Shown piece after piece: positions 51,250 to 60,993 of a DNA stretch of 64,000 nucleotides. The stretch comes from Zanthoxylum bungeanum (Eukaryota; Streptophyta; Magnoliopsida; Sapindales; Rutaceae), in the NCBI GenBank assembly GCA_019454045.1, contig SKCR01021114.1, positions 22,346-86,345 on the forward strand, given 5' to 3'. The translations under genes were made by a program, and so were the position numbers. The number at the start of each line of letters is the position of its first letter. Position 1 is the first letter of the stretch. The notes below the pieces were generated by a model. That model saw only the letters and a program-made list of their open reading frames with translations, was not told the origin of the DNA and did no database searches.

Positions 51250-52784
51250 CTTATCACCTTATCCGCAATCGTCACGTGTCAGATAAGAATCTGAAGCCAA
51301 CCAATCAGAAGCTGCCACGTCAGCGCGTCGCGACGCAAGAATAAACATGCGCGTCGCGATGCGTGGCACTTATGGACGCCTATAAACAGAGCTCGAAATT
51401 TCAGTTTCAGATGTACCTTGCTCTCTGAATTCTCTGATGTAAATAGGGAGTTTTCTATCTAGTTTCTTTTAAATTTTAGTTTTGTAATTAATTTTAATTA
51501 CGTTATGTAATAATAGTAATTTACTTTTTTTACTTTTACAGTTTTTACTATTCAACATGAGGAGGTAACTTCCCCCTGCTAGGGTGAAAGGTAATTCTTT
51601 TACTATTGTTATTTAGATTAATCTCCCTTAAATATAATATATTCACTATTTAAAATTTGACTTAATGAGGATACCGCTATATTGGTCGGTTGGTAATTCA
51701 TTTTAATATGGTTTAAACCTGACTAAGCAAGGATACCGCCAGATTGGTCGGTTGGTAATTAAATTTTCTTACCGCCTATATGGCAAGTTTATTTTGGTTC
51801 CGCCTTTATGGCTGGTTGGACTTAATTTGACTTAATCAGGTTACCGCCTATATGGCTGGTTGGTAAAATAATCACAAGTTAATATTATATTAAGAGAGAT
51901 ATCTAAATTAGTAATAGTTAAAGTTGATCCTGTTATCTTAGCATTTTATTTTATTGTAATTTACTTTTCAGCTTTTACTTTACCGAAATTACTTTTCAGT
52001 ATTTTTACTTTATGTCTTTTACTTTTAAGTTTTTACTAGCCCTAGTTATGTGTTGTAACTAAGTTAGTTATCTGGGGTTGTGATGAATTCTAATATCACC
52101 GGTTTATAAAGGGTTATTTTATAGTTTGGGTAATTTAAAGGTTTACTTATTAATTCTTAAGCTTAATGCGTCTTGTTAATTGGCCACTAATAAGATTGAT
52201 CTGGTAAATCTAAAATAAACTTGACAAATGAATTTTAGGTTTCAGTCTTAGACTTAATAGCCCACGATCTTCCTTGAGGATAGATAACCCTTTAATTGAT
52301 TTCCTTACAGGATAGACATATACCTGTCGGGCGGGGGTAGCCATAATTGGAACTTAAACTTAATGAATCCAGGTAATTTGGTTGACATAGATCTATGGTT
52401 CAATTGGATTATACTGGATATTTGCGTCTGACCATCGACATAGGCTTTCACATAATTTAGTGTTCCACGTTAGTAAACCGATTTATTATACAAACATGAA
52501 ATAACCACTTCATCTTTTAAAAGATATTAGAAAGATTCACAACCCTAGATAGTTTCCTAATATTGAATTTTCTTAAACCTACTTTCTTGCAATTTTATTT
52601 ACTTGTTTTTAAATTTAGAATCATCACAATTTCAAATCAATCAATCAACCTGTTAGATACTAGTAATCATTTGACCTCATAAAATTAATAGATTAGGTAT
52701 TAATTCCTCGTGGGATCGATACTTTTTATACTACTTGAACGATACGTGCGCTTGCGTTATACGCGTGTGATTACGTACCGGTCA
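51250..52784 (+). mobile_element. 5' LTR of Athila-like element C, right part
   Basis: It continues the LTR interrupted at 23,622 and aligns with 59,046-60,457 of the 3' LTR, extending about 140 bp beyond it. It ends 'gtaccggtca' before the spacer AGTTTT and the PBS. It contains two GTCGCGA-type palindromic motifs at about 51,325-51,365 and a five-unit 'ggttggtaa' array. Confidence 0.85.
51665..51875 (+). repeat. Degenerate tandem array 'ACCGCCTATATGGCTGGTTGG'-type in the C LTR
   Basis: Five units of 35-50 bp, each with 'taccgc' and 'ggttggtaa' (the fourth ends 'ggttggac'), separated by 'gacttaat' stretches. The 3' LTR has the same array at about 59,462-59,662. Confidence 0.8.
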
Positions 52785-52790
52785 AGTTTT

Positions 52791-52808
52791 TGGCGCCGTT
52801 GCCGGGGA
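52791..52808 (+). other. Primer-binding site of element C (tRNA-Asp type)
   Basis: TGGCGCCGTTGCCGGGGA, preceded by AGTTTT, is the PBS typical of Athila/Tat gypsy elements and pairs with the 3' end of tRNA-Asp. It fixes the end of the 5' LTR and the plus orientation of C. Confidence 0.9.
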
Positions 52809-52939
52809 CTTATTTATCTTTCACTATTAGTTTTGGGGTTAGATACGTTACTTGTATCTATTTTTTTTTTACTTATTGTTTTTGTTTTCTTGTGTTTTAG
52901 GTTCTCAGAAACTACATGAGATGAACCAGAAGCTTTGAA

Positions 52940-54439
52940 CTCCGACCGCTTGACCCAGAAATTGAAAGAACCATCAGACAGTTGAGATGAAAAAGCCGAT
53001 AAGGCAAATAAGCTTTAGTCAACATGGAACCTGAACCTTTGGAAGTTGCACCACAAATTCCCATTCGAGACAGAACCATTCCAGTGGTGGACGGCCTCAT
53101 TTCTTGTATTGTACTTCCCCCCTTACCAGAAAATACGTGTGACATCAAAACATGCATTCAGATGATTCAGCAGTCAGTTCAGTTCGGGGGGAATGCAACT
53201 GAAGATCCTAATGCCCACAGCAGCAACTTCTTGGAAGTTTGCGGTACTTTCAACTTCAACCGAGCAGCTGAAGAAGCTATGAGACTACGAATTTTTCCAT
53301 ATTCCTTGAAAGACATAGCCAAAGCTTGGCTACATTCACTACCAGCAGGTTCCATCACAACTTGGAAGACACTAGCGATAAAATTCCTTGCAAAGTACTT
53401 TCCACTAGCAAGAATTGCAAAGTTGAGGAATGACATCACATCTTTTGTACAACAAGATTCAGAATCCCTTTGCGAAGCTTGGGAAAGATTCAAAGATTTA
53501 CTCCGGAAATGTCCTCACCATGAGATTGTAAAATGGCTACAAGTTCAAACCTTTTACAATGGATTTTCTGGAATAATGAGAACCACAACTGTTGCTGAAG
53601 GAGCACTAATGACAAAATGAGAAGATCAAGCCTGGGACTTAATTGAAGAAATGGCCAACAACAACTCCTTGTCGCCAATAGAAAGGAGCTTGATTCAACG
53701 AATTGCTGGAATTTATGAAATTGGAGCCAACACTGCAGTAAATGCCAAGCTGGATCAGATCTGCAAAAATCTAGAAACTCTTAACATGAAGGTTAATGGT
53801 GGATCCAAAAGTTCACCATTTGGAGGAGCACCTGAGTCAGAATCTTCAAACCAATATAAAGAGACGGTGAATTATGTCAACAATTTCAACAGATAGGGGA
53901 ACAATCCATATTCCAACACCTACAACCCAGGATGGAGGAATCATCCCAATTTCGCATGGAGCAACAATTCAGGGTAAATGAACAATCCACCACCCGGATT
54001 CCAACAACAGAACAAAGGTCAGGAGCAGGCAAATGAATCAGGAATAACAGAAGTGTTGACCCACTTGAAAAAGATAGAAGCAAAACATGACTCTCAAGCA
54101 GCAAGATATGATGTTATGTTTCAATCCCATGCAGCATTAATTCAAAGTCAATCTGCTTCTATTAAAGCACTAGAGAATCAAATTGGACAACTGGCCAATG
54201 CTCAGAGTTACAGACCGCCAGGTAACCTTCCTAGCAACACTGAACCAAATCCAAGGAATATGTGGAAGGAGCAATGTCAAGCCATCATATTAAAAAGCGG
54301 TACTGAAATCAACAAAGATGTTGGAGCCAAAACAACTGCTGAGGAAGTTCCAAAAGAAACAAAGCAACAGATGGAGGAAAAATAAGCAAAGGAAAAAGAA
54401 CAAATCACTCCACCACCACATTTTCCTCAGCATCTTTAG
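52940..54439 (+). pseudogene. Athila-like gag of element C, nonsense codons only
   Basis: One reading frame runs from upstream of the ATG at 53,024 to the protease. It carries the gypsy retrotransposon Gag domain ('WLHSLPAGSITTWKTLAIKF', 'FFLAKYFP'-like segment, 'ESLCEAWERFKDLLRKCPHH', residues about 95-175), then an asparagine/proline-rich linker and a coiled region ('ITEVLTHLKKIEAK', 'IKALENQIGQLAN'). Stops lie at 52,988, 53,000, 53,009, 53,618, 53,894, 53,975, 54,383 and 54,437, yet there is no frameshift over 1.4 kb. Gag would form the particle shell. The upstream stops suggest the true start is before 53,024. Confidence 0.9.
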
Positions 54440-55594
54440 AAAAACAAACTGGACAAGCAGTTTGCTCGTTTCCTGGACGTGTTCAAAACGATGCATATTA
54501 ATATTCCATTTGCAGAAGTGTTGGAACAAATGCCCACCTATGCCAAATTTATGAAAGACATTCTTTCACGAAAGCGGAGATTGGGAGATTATGAGACAGT
54601 AGCATTATCAGAAGAATGCAGCGCCATCAATCAGAGAAAACTTCCTCCAAAGTTGAAAGATCCTGGCAGTTTCATTGTTCCTTGCACCATAGGAGAACGT
54701 GACTTCGGAAAGGCTCTGTGTGATCTAGGTGCGAGTGTTAACTTGATGACTTTTTCTATTTTCAGGAAATTACAGATTGGAGAAACAATGCCAACTTCAG
54801 TCTCTCTAGAACTTGCTGATAGAACGCTCGTATTTCCAAGATGCGTAGTTGAGGATGTGCTGGTCAAGGTTTACAAATTCATTTTCCCAGCAGATTTTAT
54901 TGTCCTTGATATGGAGGAAGATGCAGACGTGCCAATCATCCTCGGGAGACCATTCTTGGCTACAGGTCAAACCATTATTGATGTACAAAAAGGAGAACTA
55001 ACCATGAGGGTACAGGACCAAGAAGTAACATTCAATGTTTTTAAAGCCATGAATTTCCCGAATGACGAGAATGAGGAATGTTTCAGACTTGATGTGATAC
55101 ACAGTACCATTCAGAACTCCAATGCAATGCAAAGTTCTACTGACAAACTTAAAACATGTCAATTACCTATGGAGCCTGAAGATAAAGCGTCTTTTGCACT
55201 AAAGAAGCCTATTCTTGCATTACAAGCAACAGAAGAGAAAAAGTTCCACCAGCTCAACGAATTGGAGGAATTTCACAATCAGCCTTTTGAGGATGCCAAA
55301 TTGTACAAAGAAAAGAAAAGGAAAAGACATGATGAGAAGTTAGTGTGCATACAACTGGAACCAGGGCAGAAGGTACTGTTAAACAAAACAAGGGTTAAAT
55401 TCTTCCCATGAAAGCCAAAATCACGGTGGTCAGGTCCTTTTGTGATCACCAAAGTTTTACCAGATAGAGCCGTTGAGATGCATGATCCTGACTCCAACAA
55501 AACATTCAAAGTTAAAAAAAAGCGTGTCAAGCACTACTGGGGAGAATCATTTGAGCGACAAAAAGAAAGTGTCACACTTTCAGATCCAGCCTAA
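54440..55594 (+). pseudogene. Athila-like protease fused to an integrase C-terminal tail; RT deleted
   Basis: The same frame continues after the stop at 54,437. From 54,479 it is open for 310 codons. The aspartic-protease active site 'CDLGASVNLM' lies near residue 82, with 'ILGRPFLATGQTIIDV' (the second conserved gypsy protease motif) near residue 155. The sequence then passes directly to 'DAKLYKEKKRKRHDEKL', 'LEPGQKVLLNKTRVKFFP' and, after a TGA at 55,409, 'SRWSGPFVITKV' ending at TAA 55,592. These last blocks are the C-terminal tail of Athila integrase. RT, RNase H and the integrase core, roughly 2.5 kb in complete relatives, are missing without loss of frame. C is therefore non-autonomous. 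Confidence 0.85.
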
Positions 55595-55732
55595 CGTTCG
55601 AGAAGTCACGTCTAGCTGACGACTTTAAACTTAGCGCTAGCAGGGAGGCAACCCATGCAATTTGTGTATATATTGTGATTTGGTGTGATTTAATTTTGTG
55701 TGTTTAGTTTTTGCAGATTAAGACATTTCAGG
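55595..55732 (+). other. Conserved Athila post-pol segment and acceptor-like site
   Basis: 'tctagctgacgac', 'aaacttagcgct' and 'gggaggcaacccatg' resemble the conserved non-coding segment after pol in Athila elements. A pyrimidine-rich stretch ending in CAG (55,714-55,716) lies 17 bp before the next ATG and could serve as a splice acceptor for a subgenomic mRNA. Confidence 0.5.
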
Positions 55733-56281
55733 ATGGAAGAAGTTCTCGCAAATCTTCACAAGCAATTTCCTTCTCTCCCTAAAAAATCTCTGATGAAAGT
55801 CTACAAAGCTCGCTTGGAACAGATGAAGTTACTAATGATCGAAGGTATTCCTATTGACATTCGTTGGATAATTGAAGCACGGGTCCGATTGGCAGGTGAG
55901 TCTTCTGACTCTTTTATTTCACATCTGCCTGGTTTAGGAAGGAGCACCTATGTTAAAAAGAGAAGAGCCAAAAGAATATGTGTCTGTTATAAATGTGCTC
56001 GTATGTTTTGTGATACTCGTTGTCGTTCCTTAGGAATGGTGTCTGATAACCGCGAAGATAAGATTAATTTCATTAAGGATGGCTTGAGTAACGAGTATTT
56101 GGATGATATATCTAAAACTCTTGAGACGCATCCCAATGGATATGTGTATCACGAAATCTGTGTGTTATATGCACAATTTCAAAGAGAAAGACAACAGTTA
56201 AGTCTCGGGAATCTGACTCAAAAAGACCTTGTTTACCAATTTATAAGAAAATTGGATGGGAAGCTTATCCCTGACGCATAG
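55733..56281 (+). CDS. Cysteine-rich ORF in element C, resembling carlavirus nucleic-acid-binding protein
   Basis: An intact 182-codon frame; the ATG at 55,733 is preferred over an upstream in-frame ATG at 55,700 because an acceptor-like CAG lies between them. Residues 40-70 are hydrophobic-basic ('IPIDIRWIIEARVRLAG'), followed by 'LGRSTYVKKRRAKR' (68-81) and cysteines at 83, 85, 88, 93 and 97. This order, a G-x-STY-basic patch then C-x2-C-x-R and CD-x2-C, is that of the cysteine-rich nucleic-acid-binding proteins of carlaviruses and allexiviruses (Carla_C4 family), which act as RNA-silencing suppressors or transcription regulators. Residues 115-182 form an extra C-terminal part I do not recognise. 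The frame has no stop, although gag and the LOG-like frame beside it do. It occupies the env-like position of Athila. The family assignment is from pattern only. Confidence 0.6.
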   Translation: MEEVLANLHKQFPSLPKKSLMKVYKARLEQMKLLMIEGIPIDIRWIIEARVRLAGESSDSFISHLPGLGRSTYVKKRRAKRICVCYKCARMFCDTRCRSLGMVSDNREDKINFIKDGLSNEYLDDISKTLETHPNGYVYHEICVLYAQFQRERQQLSLGNLTQKDLVYQFIRKLDGKLIPDA

Positions 56282-56529
56282 ACGTCAATTAATCCGTAAA
56301 TAATTGTAAATATTATATCTCTTTGTCTTTTACTAATAATTGTAATTTGTTTTGTTGTTTTCTTTTATTTTCTCCGACAAGATCCAGACCTTTTTGACTA
56401 TCACGATTTATTTTACTGTTAACTAATAATTGTCATTTGGCAGGTACTAGTGCTATTATTTTACTCACCCTTTTCAGGTGTTATAAATTCAACTCATCAT
56501 TGCAATTTTGAAGACGTCCAGAGTAAAAC
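56282..56529 (+). other. Spacer between the two cargo frames
   Basis: T-rich non-coding DNA. It contains 'cacccttttcag' ending at 56,477, an acceptor-like site 52 bp before the LOG-like ATG. No other feature is visible. Confidence 0.4.
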
Positions 56530-57159
56530 ATGGAAGCCACTTCAAGAAGACGAGTTGAAAACATCTGTTTGTTTTGTGGTACTAGTGTTGGTGTTAAGCC
56601 ACAATACGTAGAAGCAGCACATGAATTGGGTTGAGTTTTAGCTGCAAGGAATATGGACTTAGTATATGGTGGAGGCAATCTTGAACTTATGGGGATCATT
56701 TCAAAGGCCGTACAAGAGGGAGGCAGTAACGTTTAGGGAATCATCCCAAAACCCTTGGCAGAGGCAAATCTTATTAGACCATCAAACGAAGAAGAGTTAA
56801 TCGTGCCAGGTATGTCAGAACGATTGATAGAAATGATTAACCGTGCTGATGCTTTTATTGCTTTGCCAGGTGGCTTGGGTACATTGGAGGAAATTTTTAC
56901 AGTGTTATCTTGGGCAAACCTGAACATACACCAGAAACCGCTTGGACTGTACAACATTGAAGGATTCCATGATTTTCTTTGTGTGTTTCTTGATGATGCC
57001 CAGATAAATGGGTTCGTGTCAAAACCTTTAAAAGAACTCCTCTTCACTGCCAGAACTGCTCCGGATCTAATTGACCAAATCATAGCCTATGAACCACAAA
57101 TTGACCTTATCCTTTCAAAGATAAATTGGTCTAAGGACGATCGTGGTAAGAGGCGTTGA
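56530..57159 (+). pseudogene. LOG-like cytokinin riboside monophosphate phosphoribohydrolase, two stops
   Basis: One 210-codon frame from the ATG at 56,530 reads as a LOG/TIGR00730 Rossmann-fold protein, the enzyme that releases active cytokinin base from its riboside 5'-monophosphate. It shows 'ICLFCGTSVG' (residues 12-21), 'DLVYGGGNLELMGIISKAV' (43-61), 'GIIPKPL' (70-76), 'RADAFIALPGGLGTLEEIF' with the PGGxGTxxE motif, and 'WANLNIHQKPLGLYN'. Length and domain order match the family. In-frame stops lie at codon 35 (TGA, 56,632) and codon 69 (TAG, 56,734), before the active-site motif, so this copy is dead unless read through. It has no introns, whereas plant LOG genes are multi-exonic, so a spliced or long-resident copy is likely. 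It lies inside element C. Confidence 0.85.
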
Positions 57160-58476
57160 CCTTTAACTTTTCATTTAGATGTAGAATTTCAGCTAACTAG
57201 GTACGATTTTCTAAACTCTTCTTCTACTGTTTAAGAAATTGGGGACAATGTCTCATTTAGGTTTGGGGGAGGAGAATAGTTAAATTGTACATTATTTTTA
57301 TTATTTTATTTTTAGTCCAAAAATTTTCGAAAAATACAAAAAAAATTGAAAATTTTTCAAAAATTACAAAAATATTTTGTGTTTTTGTTTTGACTAAAAA
57401 GGTGAAATTGGTAAGAGATAGCTGAGTAAGGAGTTTCCACTCCTGAGACGTATCTCAAACCTATTTCGAAACAAGTTAATTTTTGTTTATTTCATTTTAA
57501 ATTATTTAATTTGTGAATTCTCCATAAAACTGACTAAATGGATCTTCATATGCTCAGTTAGCAGATATTATCAACATGCATTGTAACATACGGACATGAG
57601 CTATAATTGAAAAGTTTGTAATATTCAGTGCTCTAGTTTAATTGGAGGAAGCATCTCAAAAAAGTGATGGAGTAAAAAAAAAACGTCTGAGATCTGAGTT
57701 ATTAAGTCTGTAAGGGTGTTTTAACACCTAGTGCCCTAAAGCCAACTGGTTTGGGAGTCACTGGCCCAAAGTTCGCTACATGGATCAAAGATGCTGCAAA
57801 AATATATATATCTGAAGTCTGAGTAATTAAGTTCGTAAGGGTGTCTTAACACCCGGTGCCCTAAAGCCAACTGGTTTGGGAGACACCGACCCAACACTCG
57901 CTACATAGATGGAAGATATTGTATATAAATAAAAAAAATCAAAAATCAAAGAAAAAAATCAGAAAAATCAGAAAAATTATTCCATTGTTATAAAAAGGTG
58001 TGAATTCTGATAAAACTTTAGGACAAAAATATTACTCTCTTCTCAACTGCACTTATGACTGTAATGGGAAAAAATGAGTTGATTAATATTTTGTTGGCTG
58101 TGTATATGGAGAATGGTAAATATAATCGGAGAATTTACTTATTCGGTAATTTAGAAAGAATGAAAACAACTAGTAAATTGGAGTAGAAGTTTCACCTGAT
58201 TAGTCACTAACTTACTTATTCTCTTTTCGCTTCTCTTTTTGCTTTTGTGTGCATTAGTTTTACTACCTTTTTACTTTTGTAAAATGTTTGTGGGTATCAT
58301 TGATGTAAACCCTCACGAGACTACAACTCGTCCACTAGGGACACCTAGGGGTTTAAAGGCTTGTTGCATACGCTAAATGCAACCGTGATCCCTACGAAAG
58401 TGGCTTAGTTAAATTTTATTTTAAAGATGTTTATGTTATTTTATTCTGTGTTGGTCGAGGACTAGCAAAATATTAC
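57160..58476 (+). mobile_element. 3' non-coding region of element C
   Basis: It includes a 'ttggggacaatgt' and 'ggtttgggggagga' segment (57,239-57,272), as seen after pol in Athila elements, followed by AT-rich DNA. No ORF of note. Two diverged direct repeats of about 95 bp are noted separately. Confidence 0.7.
57690..57905 (+). repeat. Direct repeat pair in the C 3' region
   Basis: About 57,690-57,790 and 57,812-57,905 share 'aagggtgt.ttaacacc', 'gtgccctaaagccaactggt' and 'tttgggag'. Similar repeats occur in the 3' non-coding part of other Athila elements as I know them; their role is unknown. Confidence 0.75.
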
Positions 58477-58487
58477 GTTTGGGGGTG
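58477..58487 (+). other. Polypurine tract of element C
   Basis: 'gtttgggggtg' lies directly before the TGATGAG start of the 3' LTR and is the expected primer site for plus-strand DNA synthesis. Confidence 0.75.
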
Positions 58488-60457
58488 TGATGAGTGGTAA
58501 TTATATCACTATTTCCCACTAATTTAACTTAATATTTTATGTATATTTCTTGAGTTTTGTGAATATTTTGATGTTTTTGTGTTATTTTTGTAGATAAATA
58601 AAGTTTCAGGACATTCTGGAGGTGATTTGGGGCCAAAATAGTGAAAAACGGACAAAAGGGCATTTTCATCATTTCGCAAGTCGCGACGCGCAAGCCTTTG
58701 GCATCGCGATGCCTAACATGCGCTGATCCATGCTAACGTGTGCCTAGTCCACATGTCAGAATATGAGAAGTTTGATTTTGCTAACGTGCGCAGTGCCACG
58801 TGTCACCATCATATGGTGCCGACAATCACCATTACCACATGTCGCCACCTGTCAGCCACATCATCGTCCACATCACCAGTTGATAAAATCAACGTGCCAC
58901 ATCTCCACCACGTCATCATCAGCCAATAACAGCGTGCCACGTGTCATCATTCTATGGTGCCGACAGTCACTATCGCCACGTCAGCGCCACATCATCGCCA
59001 CGTCAGCATAATCATTGAGTCCCAGCTGCCTTACCACGTGTCACCTTAACACCTTATCCGCAATCGCTACGTGTCAGATAAGAATCTGAAGCCAACCAAT
59101 CAGAAGCTGCCACATCAGCGCGTCGCGATGCAAGAATAAACCTGCGCGTCGCGACGCGTGGCACTTATAGACGCCTATAAATAGAGCTCGAAATTTCAGT
59201 TTCAGATGTACCTTCCTTATTGAATTCTCTGATGTAAATATGGAGTTTTCTATCTAGTTTCTTTTAAATATTAGTTTTGGAATTAATTTTAATTACGTTC
59301 TGTAATAATAGTAATTTACTTTTTATACTTTTACAGTTTTTACTATTCAACATGAGGAGGTAACTTCCCCCTACTAGGGTGAAAGGTAATTCTTTTACAA
59401 TTGCTATTTAGATTAATCTCCTTAAATATAATATATTCACTATTTAAAATTTGACTTAATGAGGATACCGCTATATTGGTCGGTTGGTAATTCATTTTAA
59501 TCTGGTTTAAACCTGACTAAGTAAGATACCGCCAGATTGGTCGGTTGGTAATTAAATTTTCTTACCGCCTATATGGCAGGTTTATTTTGGTTCCGCCTTT
59601 ATGGCTGGTTGGACTTAATTTGACTTAATCAGGTTACCGCCTATTATAGCTGGTTGGTAAAATAATCACAAGTTAATATATTATATTAAGGGAGATATCT
59701 AATTAGTAGTAGTAAAAGTTGATCCCTTTACCTTAGCATTTTATTTTATTGTAATTTACTTTTAACTTTTACTTTACCGCCCGCAATTACTTTTCAGCAT
59801 TTTTACTTTATGTCCTTTACTTTTAAGTTTTTACTAACCCTAGTTATGTGTTGTAAACTAAGTTAGTTATCTGGGGTTGTGATGAATTCTAATATCACCG
59901 GTTTATAACGGTTTATTTTTATAGTTTGGGTAATTTAAAGGTTTACTTATTAAGTCTTAAGTTTAATGTGTCTTGTTATGGGCCACTAATAAGATTGATC
60001 TGGTAAATCTAAAATAAACTTGACAAGGGATTTTAGGTTTCAGCCTTAGACTTAATAGCCCACGATCTTCCTTGAGGATAGATAGCCCTTTAATAGATTT
60101 CCTTACAGGATAGACATATACCTGTCCGGCGGGGGTAGCCATAATTGGAACTTAACTTAATGAATCCATGTAATTTGGTTGACATAGACATATGGTTCAA
60201 TTGGGTTATACTGGATATTTGCGTCTGACCATCGATAGAGGCTTTCGCATAATTTAGTGTTCCAGGTTAGTAAAATGATTTATTATACAAACATAAAATG
60301 ACCACTTCATCTTTTAAAAGATATTAGAAAGATTCACAACCCTAAATAGTTTCCTAATATTGAATTTTCTTAAACCTACTTTCGTGCAATTTTATTTACT
60401 TGTTTTTAAATTTAGAATCATCACCATTTCAAATTAATCAATCAACCTAGTAGGCAC
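58488..60457 (+). mobile_element. 3' LTR of Athila-like element C, truncated
   Basis: It matches the reassembled 5' LTR from TGATGAG to about 60,457 and lacks the last ~140 bp because element H begins there. Relative to the 5' LTR it has lost about 50-60 bp in the G-box region. Short ORFs (for example 58,763-59,011) are readings of U3 repeats. Confidence 0.85.
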
Positions 60458-60979
60458 TGCATTTTTTCATATAAGGCCCGACGATGAATCTCGTATGGAG
60501 ACACTACCTCTTTAGTTGTGGAAGCCGCGGGAAACGGACGTTGGAAGGGTAAAGTTGGAAATTAGCATTTTGTCAGATTTAACTCGCTTGTTTCGCTTCG
60601 GGTTCGCTTGTTGAACCTCTGTTTTTAAACACACCAAACCCAATCCAAAATAATTAAAACATTTAAAACACATCTCACAAATTAAATAATTAAAACATTT
60701 AAAATACATGTCACAAATTAAACATAAATTAAATTAAAACACATGTCACAAATTAAATTAAATCAAAATTAAATTAAAATCAAATTAAAACCAATTAAAA
60801 CCAATTAAATTAAATTAAAATCTAATTAAACTAAATTCCAAAATTAAAATAAATCACTTCCTAATTTTAATTAAATCACCCACCAAAATAAAATAATTTC
60901 TTGTCTTAAATAATTAAAATTAAACACAATTTAAATTACTTGATTTCTTTCATTTTTAAAAGCCATGCAAACCCTAATG

Positions 60980-60993
60980 AATCACTATAAAAA
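60980..60993 (+). promoter_or_regulatory. TATA-like box in the H LTR
   Basis: 'cactataaaaataa' lies upstream of a pyrimidine-rich stretch ('cccctcctctctctc'), the usual arrangement at the U3/R boundary of plant LTRs. Confidence 0.4.

Noticed and set aside
53179..53493. Antisense ORF of 104 codons over C gag, and others at 54,290 and 56,733
   Set aside because: They are shadows of the clearly coding sense frame of gag, protease or LOG-like.
55733..56281. Env-like protein expected after Athila pol
   Set aside because: No signal peptide, transmembrane segment or coiled coil is visible; the basic patch and cysteine cluster fit a nucleic-acid-binding protein instead.
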